The notes under the pieces were generated by a model. That model worked only from the letters and a program-made list of their open reading frames with translations. It ran no database searches and was not told the DNA's origin. From Bacillota bacterium (GTDB taxonomy: Bacteria > Bacillota_A > Clostridia > Peptostreptococcales > Anaerovoracaceae): 5,646 nucleotides of DNA. Within the stretch, counting starts at the first letter, position 1; each line of letters starts with the position of its first letter. This document shows positions 1 to 5,646 of this stretch, in pieces. The position numbers and the translations under genes are program-made. The stretch spans positions 1-5,646 of the forward strand of contig JAFRWH010000298.1 of assembly GCA_017438085.1 (NCBI GenBank). Direction: 5' to 3'.

Positions 1-884
<884 letters not shown>

Positions 885-885
<1 letters not shown>

Positions 886-891
886 AGGAGG
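885..891 (+). promoter_or_regulatory. Ribosome binding site of gyrA
   Basis: AAGGAGG lies 7 bases upstream of the gyrA ATG, a near-ideal Shine-Dalgarno sequence and spacing. Its first base is the last base of the gyrB TAA stop, so ribosomes ending gyrB finish on top of the gyrA initiation site. It supports the ATG at 899 as the gyrA start and makes translational coupling of the two gyrase subunits plausible. Confidence 0.9.
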
Positions 892-898
892 GTAAAAG

Positions 899-3424
899 AT
901 GTCTGAACAGCAGCAGATAAGCAGCGAAAAGATACTCCAGCACGAGATATACGACGAAATGAAGAGCTCCTACATCGATTACTCCATGTCTGTAATCGTT
1001 GCAAGAGCGCTTCCCGATGTGCGCGACGGCCTTAAGCCTGTACACCGCAGGATATTATACGGCATGAGCACCCTGGGGAACACTCCGGATAAGCCCTATA
1101 AGAACTCAGCCCGTATCGTGGGCGAGGTAATGGGTAAATTCCACCCCCACGGCGACACCTCCATCTACGACGCCATGGTGCGTCTGGCTCAGCCCTGGAA
1201 CATGAGGAACCCCCTGGTGGACGGCCACGGAAACTTCGGCTCCATGGACGGAGATGGCGCAGCAGCCTCCCGTTACACCGAGGCCAGGATGGCGCCCTTT
1301 GCTCTGGAGATGCTGCGGGATATAGATAAGGACACCGTAGACTTCATGCCCAACTATGACGGCGAAGAAGAAGAGCCTGTAGTTCTCCCCGCAAGATTCC
1401 CGAATCTTCTGGTCAACGGCTCCAACGGCATTGCAGTAGGCATGGCGACATCCATTCCGACTCACAACCTGAGAGAGGTCATTGCCGCAACCAAGCATCT
1501 CATAGACGATCCAGACATCAGCGATGAAAAGCTGATGAAATACATAAAGGGACCGGATTTCCCAACAGGAGCCACCATCGTGGGCAAGGCAGGCATAAAG
1601 CAGGCCTATACCACCGGTCAGGGCAAGGTAAAGATCCGTTCCAAAGCAACCATAGAGGAAGGCCCAAGAGGCCAGGTCTCCATACTCATAACCGAGGTCC
1701 CCTACGGCGTAAACAAGGCCGTGATGATACAGCACATAGCTGAACTTGTAAAGGACAAGAAGCTTGAAGGCATCAAGGACATCCGCGATGAGTCCTCCAA
1801 GGGACAGGTCCGCGTGGTCATCGACCTGAAAAAGGACGCCAACCCCAAGGTAATGCTGAACAGGCTCTATAAGCATTCCGAGCTCGAGAGCAATTTCAGC
1901 ATCATAATGATAGCCCTGGTGAACGGAAAGCCTCAGCTGCTTACTCTCAAGCAGATCCTGGAGGAATACGTTCAGCACCAGAGAGAAGTCCTGACCCGCC
2001 GCACCCGCTATGATCTGGCGAAAGCAGAGGCAAGGGCTCACATTCTGGAAGGCTACCTGATAGCTCTGGACAATATCGATGCCATCATCAAGACCATCAG
2101 AGAGGCTTACGACGATGCCAAGGAACAGCTGATGGCGAAGTTCGGCCTTTCCGAGCGTCAGGCTCAGGCCATTCTGGACATGCAGCTGAGAAGGCTGCAG
2201 GGTCTGGAGCGCATCAAGATCGAAAACGAATATGCAGAGCTGGAAAAGAAGATCGCTTATTACAACAGCCTGCTGGACAGCGATTACCTGCTGATGGGTG
2301 TTGTTAAGGACGAGCTGACCGAGATCGCCAAGAAGTGGGGCGATGACCGCCGCACCGAGATCGTGGCAGACGAGGACGAGGTGGACGAGGCAGACCTGAT
2401 CCAGGAAGAGGATCTGGTAATAACCGCTACTCACCTTGGCTACATCAAGAGAGTTTCCGCAGACACATATAAGACCCAGAAGAGGGGAGGCAAGGGCATC
2501 ACCGGCCTGGCCACCAGAGAAAACGACTTCGTGCGCCATCTGGTCAGCTGCTCCACTCACGACTACCTGTCGGTATTCACCAATCTGGGCAGAGTATTCA
2601 CCCTGAAGGCCTACGAAGTGCCCGAGGGCGGAAGGACTGCCAAGGGAGTTCCCGCCATCAACTTCCTGAACATGATGCAGCATGAGAGGATCTCCTCCAT
2701 AATGCCCTTCAAGACCGGAGACGAGACCCGCTATCTGATAGCCGTCACCAAGAACGGCCTGATCAAGAAGACAGCAGTTTCCGAGTTCATGAGCATGAGA
2801 AAGACCGGCCTCATAGCCATCAAGCTTAGAGAAGGGGATGAGCTGGTAGGAATCAAGCAGTCCACCGGAAGCTCAACTGTTCTTATAATCACCGCCAAGG
2901 GCAGGGCCATCGCCTTCGGCGAGGAGGATGTAAGGCCAATGGGCAGAAATGCCAGCGGCGTAAAGGGCATAGAGTTGGAAAAGGGCGACTATGTCGTTGC
3001 AATGGAGCTCTTTGACGACAAGAAGCAGGAGCTTTTAGTGGTCACCAAGTACGGCTACGGCAAGCGTTCGCCCGTAAAGGACTACCGCATCCAGACCCGC
3101 GGCGGCAAGGGCATACTCACCTACGACAAGAGCAAGCTGGACAAGACCGGCCTGCTGATAGGCGCCATGACCGTCAGGGAGGACGATGAGATCTTCATGA
3201 TCAACTCCGACGGCATAATAATCCGCGTCAAGGCGGCGGATATCTCCAAGATGAGCCGCACCACCCAGGGCGTACGCATCATGAAGGTGGAGGGCGATAC
3301 GGAGATCGTGACCATGGCAAGAGCCATAAGGGAGGATGAGGACCCCGCAGATGAAGAGCCGGGCACCCCGGCGCAGCCCGAAGGCAAGACAGATGACGGA
3401 AGCGAACAGATCAGTCTGATATAG
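899..3424 (+). CDS. gyrA: DNA gyrase subunit A
   Basis: This is the DNA-cleaving and DNA-wrapping subunit of gyrase (A2B2), 841 residues, complete. The breakage-reunion domain carries catalytic Tyr126 in [10 protein letters not shown], preceded by Arg125; both are E. coli positions plus four. Ile178 in [12 protein letters not shown] matches the DNA-intercalating Ile174 of E. coli. The quinolone-determining region reads [10 protein letters not shown] at residues 82-91, with Thr87 and Asp91 at the E. coli Ser83 and Asp87 positions. A tower region and a coiled-coil/exit-gate region with [12 protein letters not shown] (426-437) follow. The C-terminal domain opens with the GyrA box QKRGGKG at 527-533, which marks gyrase rather than ParC. 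Later blade motifs are near residues 577, 632, 681, 732 (QTRGGKG) and 786, giving a six-bladed pinwheel. An acidic tail covers about residues 811-841. The start is set by a strong ribosome binding site 7 bases upstream. The gene follows gyrB after 13 bases and is likely co-transcribed with it. Codon use matches its neighbours. Confidence 0.98.
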   Translation: MSEQQQISSEKILQHEIYDEMKSSYIDYSMSVIVARALPDVRDGLKPVHRRILYGMSTLGNTPDKPYKNSARIVGEVMGKFHPHGDTSIYDAMVRLAQPWNMRNPLVDGHGNFGSMDGDGAAASRYTEARMAPFALEMLRDIDKDTVDFMPNYDGEEEEPVVLPARFPNLLVNGSNGIAVGMATSIPTHNLREVIAATKHLIDDPDISDEKLMKYIKGPDFPTGATIVGKAGIKQAYTTGQGKVKIRSKATIEEGPRGQVSILITEVPYGVNKAVMIQHIAELVKDKKLEGIKDIRDESSKGQVRVVIDLKKDANPKVMLNRLYKHSELESNFSIIMIALVNGKPQLLTLKQILEEYVQHQREVLTRRTRYDLAKAEARAHILEGYLIALDNIDAIIKTIREAYDDAKEQLMAKFGLSERQAQAILDMQLRRLQGLERIKIENEYAELEKKIAYYNSLLDSDYLLMGVVKDELTEIAKKWGDDRRTEIVADEDEVDEADLIQEEDLVITATHLGYIKRVSADTYKTQKRGGKGITGLATRENDFVRHLVSCSTHDYLSVFTNLGRVFTLKAYEVPEGGRTAKGVPAINFLNMMQHERISSIMPFKTGDETRYLIAVTKNGLIKKTAVSEFMSMRKTGLIAIKLREGDELVGIKQSTGSSTVLIITAKGRAIAFGEEDVRPMGRNASGVKGIELEKGDYVVAMELFDDKKQELLVVTKYGYGKRSPVKDYRIQTRGGKGILTYDKSKLDKTGLLIGAMTVREDDEIFMINSDGIIIRVKAADISKMSRTTQGVRIMKVEGDTEIVTMARAIREDEDPADEEPGTPAQPEGKTDDGSEQISLI

Positions 3425-3428
3425 GAGG
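3423..3428 (+). promoter_or_regulatory. Ribosome binding site of trpS
   Basis: AGGAGG, a consensus Shine-Dalgarno core, lies 8 bases upstream of the trpS ATG. Its first two bases are the last two bases of the gyrA TAG stop codon. This fixes the trpS start at 3437 and suggests that translation of trpS may be coupled to termination of gyrA. Confidence 0.9.
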
Positions 3429-3436
3429 AAAAAGCT

Positions 3437-4417
3437 ATGAAGAGAGTGTTTTCAGGCGTTCAGCCCACAGGAAATCTTCATATCGGTAATTATCTTGGGG
3501 CTCTGAGGCAGTTTGTAGAGCTTCAGGACGAAAATGACTGCGTTTACTGTGTGGTAGATGAGCATGCAATAACGGTTCCAAAGGATCCGAAGGAGCTTAA
3601 GAGCCACATTCTGGACATTGCAGCCCTTTACATGGCTGTAGGCGTGGATCCCAAGAAGTCCATTATTTTCGTGCAGTCGGATGTTCCGGCTCACGCGGAG
3701 CTGTCCTGGATACTTACCTGCAGCTCTTATACCGGCGAGCTTTTCCGCATGACCCAGTACAAGCAGAAGAGCAAGGAGGCGGAATCCGCTCCTGCAGGAC
3801 TTCTGATGTATCCGGTGCTCATGGCTGCTGACATCCTGCTCTACGACACGGACATAGTTCCCGTAGGCAATGACCAGAAGCAGCACATAGAGCTGACAAG
3901 GGATCTGGCGCTGCGCATCAATCACAAGTACGGAGAGACCTTTGTGGTTCCCGACGGCCGTTTCCTTAAGGAAGGCGCAAGAGTAATGGCTCTGGACGAT
4001 CCGACAGCCAAGATGAGCAAGTCCGCCCCCAACGAGATGTCCCGCATCTCCATTCTGGACGAACCCGGCAAGATCAAGAAGGCCATCATGAGAGCTACCA
4101 CCGACTCCGAGGGCATAATCGCCTTCGATCCGGAGAACAAGGCCGGCGTCAGCAATCTTCTGACCATCTACAGCGCATTCTCCGGCAAGCCCATAGACCA
4201 GATCGTAAAGGATTACGAGGGTCAGGGCTATGGAAACTTCAAGAAGGACCTGGTGGAGATCACTGTCGATGCTCTTGCACCTATACGCGAGCGCTATCAG
4301 GAGATAAGGCAGTCCGACGAGCTCAAAGCTGTGCTTAAGGACGGCGCTGAGAGAGCCAATGCTATTGCTGTAAAGACTCTTGCAAGGGCAAAGGATCATT
4401 TCGGACTTGGACTGTAA
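3437..4417 (+). CDS. trpS: Tryptophan--tRNA ligase (tryptophanyl-tRNA synthetase)
   Basis: This cytoplasmic class Ic aminoacyl-tRNA synthetase charges tRNA-Trp with tryptophan using ATP. At 326 residues it is close to the 328 residues of the Geobacillus stearothermophilus enzyme. The Rossmann fold has a HIGH-type motif, TGNLHIGN, at residues 11-18, and the KMSKS loop is AKMSKSAPNE at 191-200. Met129 and Asp132, which contact the tryptophan substrate in the Geobacillus enzyme, are present at identical numbers in VLMAADILLYD. The conserved VPVGNDQKQH segment is at 141-150. The protein has a single tryptophan (Trp91), in keeping with this family. The start is decided by the consensus AGGAGG 8 bases upstream. 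The gene sits 12 bases after gyrA, with no room for a T-box leader, so it is probably expressed with the gyrase genes. A tyrosyl-tRNA synthetase is excluded by these TrpRS-specific motifs. Confidence 0.98.
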   Translation: MKRVFSGVQPTGNLHIGNYLGALRQFVELQDENDCVYCVVDEHAITVPKDPKELKSHILDIAALYMAVGVDPKKSIIFVQSDVPAHAELSWILTCSSYTGELFRMTQYKQKSKEAESAPAGLLMYPVLMAADILLYDTDIVPVGNDQKQHIELTRDLALRINHKYGETFVVPDGRFLKEGARVMALDDPTAKMSKSAPNEMSRISILDEPGKIKKAIMRATTDSEGIIAFDPENKAGVSNLLTIYSAFSGKPIDQIVKDYEGQGYGNFKKDLVEITVDALAPIRERYQEIRQSDELKAVLKDGAERANAIAVKTLARAKDHFGLGL

Positions 4418-4433
4418 CAGTAAAGGCTTGGGA

Positions 4434-4449
4434 TTCCCCGGGCCGGGAG
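4434..4449 (+). promoter_or_regulatory. Weak ribosome binding site of ddl within a possible small hairpin
   Basis: GGGAG at 4445-4449 lies 6 bases before the ddl ATG and is the only plausible Shine-Dalgarno sequence. It can pair with TTCCC at 4434-4438 (four Watson-Crick pairs plus one T-G wobble) around the six-base loop CGGGCC, which would partly hide the site. A competing three-pair fold, GGG (4430-4432) with CCC (4436-4438), would free it. The pairing is read directly from sequence; any role in limiting ddl translation is inference, as the stem is short. Confidence 0.4.
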
Positions 4450-4455
4450 CATTCG

Positions 4456-5532
4456 ATGAGTAAACTGAGATTAGGAATAATATTCGGCGGTCAGTCCAGC
4501 GAGCACGAGGTATCCCGCGTGTCTGCCGGCAACGTTCTGGCTGCCATAGATAAAGAAAAATACGAGCCTGTAATGATAGGCATCACCAAAGACAGCGGCG
4601 CATGGCTGCTGTATGAGGGTCCCGCAGAGGCTCTGGCTGACGGAAGCTGGCAGAAGAAGGCGGAGGAAGACCTGGCAAGGGATCCGGAAAAGTACGGCTT
4701 TGCCCTCATTGGGAATACCGGTCGCCAGCTTAAGGACATGATAGACTTTGCCCTGCCCATTCTTCACGGCAGGAATGGCGAGGACGGCACAGTTCAGGGT
4801 CTGTTCGAGCTTATCGGCCTGCCCTACGGCGGCTGCAGCGTGGCGCCTTCTGCCCTTGCCATGGATAAGACTCTGGCCAAAGAAGCATTCCAGGGCGCGG
4901 GCATCGCTCAGACCCCGTACATTGCTTTCAGGGCAACTGAGATTGGGGAGGATATCGAGGATCGTATCAACAAAGAGCTGAAATATCCGATTTTTATAAA
5001 GCCTGTCAACATGGGTTCTTCCGTTGGCATTTCCAAGGTGAAGAAGCCCGAAGATCTGCATGCTGCCATCGAGTTTGCCGCCCAGTATGATTCCAAGCTT
5101 TTAGCCGAGCAGGGCGTTGACTGCAGGGAGCTGGAAGTTGCAGTTATGGGCTACAGATACGGCACAGCCTACGAGGTCGGCGAGATCCAGGTGGGCGCAG
5201 AGTTTTACGACTACAACGATAAATACAAGGACGGCGTGAGCCAGCAGCTGGTGCCGGCGCCTATAAGCCCTGCTTTAAGGGAAAAGGTGATGCACCTTGC
5301 GGAAGAGGGTTATGATGCGCTTGGCTGCGACGGCTATGCCAGAGTCGACTTTCTGCTGGACCGCAAGACCGGCGACGTGCTGCTTAACGAGATCAACACC
5401 ATTCCGGGCTTTACCAGCATCAGTATGTTCCCCATGCTGGTGCAGTCCACGGGGATAGAATACGGCCGCATCGTGGATATGATAGTCAGAATGGGTCTTG
5501 AGCGTCATTCTTATCAAAAAAAGCTGGACTAA
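4456..5532 (+). CDS. ddl: D-alanine--D-alanine ligase
   Basis: This cytoplasmic ATP-grasp enzyme joins two D-alanines into the dipeptide that MurF adds to the peptidoglycan precursor. The 358 residues are typical of the Gram-positive Ddl group, longer than E. coli DdlB (306) because of extra sequence in the N-terminal half. The N-terminal motif FGGQSSEHEVS at 10-20 includes Glu16 (E. coli Glu15). HGRNGEDG is at 104-111. The ATP-binding segment IKPVNMGSSVG spans 181-191. Arg296 and Asp298 in RVDF, Glu312 and Asn314 in NEINTIPG, and Gly318 match the catalytic and magnesium-binding residues Arg255, Asp257, Glu270, Asn272 and Gly276 of DdlB. The omega loop reads YDYNDKYKDG at 251-260; its Lys-Tyr pair is the form seen in D-Ala-D-Ala ligases, not the Lys-Phe of Leuconostoc or the VanA-type loop. 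D-Ala-D-Ala as product is therefore likely, but D-Ala-D-Ser cannot be excluded by reading alone. It follows trpS by 38 bases and may share its transcript. Confidence 0.96.
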   Translation: MSKLRLGIIFGGQSSEHEVSRVSAGNVLAAIDKEKYEPVMIGITKDSGAWLLYEGPAEALADGSWQKKAEEDLARDPEKYGFALIGNTGRQLKDMIDFALPILHGRNGEDGTVQGLFELIGLPYGGCSVAPSALAMDKTLAKEAFQGAGIAQTPYIAFRATEIGEDIEDRINKELKYPIFIKPVNMGSSVGISKVKKPEDLHAAIEFAAQYDSKLLAEQGVDCRELEVAVMGYRYGTAYEVGEIQVGAEFYDYNDKYKDGVSQQLVPAPISPALREKVMHLAEEGYDALGCDGYARVDFLLDRKTGDVLLNEINTIPGFTSISMFPMLVQSTGIEYGRIVDMIVRMGLERHSYQKKLD

Positions 5533-5615
5533 AGGCTTTCCGGCGGATAGGAGCCACGAAAATTGCTGTTTCATATAAGCGATTTCGCCTGCCGCTGAAA
5601 AAAGTGCTGGACTAA
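5523..5615 (+). repeat. Short direct repeat of the ddl 3' end
   Basis: The ten bases GCTGGACTAA occur at 5523-5532, ending in the ddl stop codon, and again at 5606-5615, 83 bases later. Both copies are preceded by an A-run: the first has AAAAAAAG running into the repeat and the second AAAAAAGT. Both are followed by TCCGG, directly after the second copy and after a seven-base insertion (AGGCTTT) in the first. Both encode Leu-Asp-stop after lysines in their own frames. This could be a decayed local duplication or chance. Confidence 0.35.
5557..5587 (+). other. Intergenic stem-loop after ddl, no U-tract
   Basis: CGAAAATTGCT (5557-5567) can pair with AGCGATTTCG (5578-5587) as ten base pairs with one bulged A and one G-T wobble, around the loop GTTTCATATA. 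On either strand the stem is not followed by a run of T, so it is not a standard intrinsic terminator. It could protect the 3' end of the ddl transcript or be an RNA processing site; this is inference. The stretch from 5533 to 5556 holds only a weaker imperfect hairpin (GGCT at 5534-5537 with AGCC at 5552-5555). Confidence 0.35.
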
Positions 5616-5635
5616 TCCGGTAAATCGTATATAAT
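5608..5635 (+). promoter_or_regulatory. Candidate sigma-70/sigma-A type promoter reading out of the window
   Basis: A perfect TATAAT -10 box lies at 5630-5635 in an AT-rich patch unlike the GC-rich genes before it. TGGACT at 5608-5613 is a 4-of-6 match to TTGACA with 16-base spacing. Transcription would start near 5642, almost at the window end, so the gene served lies outside. The ATG at 5640-5642 has no ribosome binding site and sits at the expected transcription start, so I do not call it a gene start. There is no TG extension of the -10 box. Confidence 0.55.
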
Positions 5636-5646
5636 AACAATGTTCA

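Noticed and set aside
1106..2683. 525-codon open frame on the minus strand opposite gyrA
   Set aside because: It is in exact register with gyrA and is explained by the near absence of TTA, CTA and TCA codons in the sense gene; it has no recognisable domain.
3452..4399. 315-codon open frame on the minus strand opposite trpS
   Set aside because: Same in-register codon-bias shadow; trpS has all its catalytic motifs in the sense frame.
4330..4455. Search for a separate promoter for ddl at the end of trpS
   Set aside because: Only a partial -35 match (TTGCAA near 4380) was seen, with no acceptable -10 box at the right distance.
5520..5539. Possible minus-strand terminator: AAAGC/GCTTT stem followed by T-run
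   Set aside because: The stem is only five pairs, mostly A-T, around a ten-base loop, and the T-run is simply the lysine codons of ddl read backwards.
5502..5615. Short open frame after ddl ending in LPLKKVLD and stop
   Set aside because: It has no ATG, GTG or TTG start with a suitable ribosome binding site; only a rare ATT after AGGAG could start a 17-codon peptide, which is too weak to call.
5275..5640. 121-codon minus-strand frame spanning the ddl end and the tail
   Set aside because: About two thirds is an in-register shadow of ddl, the rest is the short intergenic tail; it resembles no family I recognise and would put its start on the opposite side of the candidate promoter.

Overview
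The window holds four co-directional housekeeping genes on the + strand: the 3' part of gyrB (DNA gyrase subunit B), complete gyrA (gyrase subunit A), complete trpS (tryptophanyl-tRNA synthetase) and complete ddl (D-alanine--D-alanine ligase). A 114-base tail after ddl holds a stem-loop and a promoter-like site reading out of the window. I see no mobile element, CRISPR array, tRNA or rRNA gene, toxin module or defence module.

The organism is most likely a member of the Bacillota, probably a moderately GC-rich anaerobe of the class Clostridia. The reasons are strong AGGAGG-type ribosome binding sites, adjacent gyrB-gyrA, a short TrpRS of the Geobacillus type with the same key residue numbers, a Gram-positive-type GyrB (Arg in the PLRGK motif), a GyrA with Thr at the quinolone-determining Ser/Thr position, and much use of AGA/AGG and ATA codons beside GC-rich leucine and serine codons. 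This placement is an inference from protein style; nothing here fixes a genus.

Layout: gyrB enters at base 1, already in frame, and stops at 885. A 13-base gap carries the gyrA ribosome binding site. gyrA runs from 899 to 3424, and its TAG stop overlaps the trpS ribosome binding site. trpS runs from 3437 to 4417. A 38-base gap with a weaker ribosome binding site, possibly within a small hairpin, leads to ddl (4456-5532). The tight spacing and common strand suggest one transcript covering gyrB-gyrA-trpS and probably ddl, with the two gyrase subunits translated in tandem for A2B2 assembly. trpS and ddl have no evident functional link to gyrase and look like housekeeping passengers. No T-box leader precedes trpS, so tryptophan-tRNA control of this gene is not visible here.

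The tail from 5533 to 5646 contains no convincing gene. It has an imperfect stem-loop, a short direct repeat of the ddl 3' end, and a perfect TATAAT box with a partial -35 box, which suggests that a new transcription unit starts just beyond the window. No U-tract terminator is visible after ddl. The region is ordinary core genome; the findings below are small and mostly regulatory, and I found no undescribed system.
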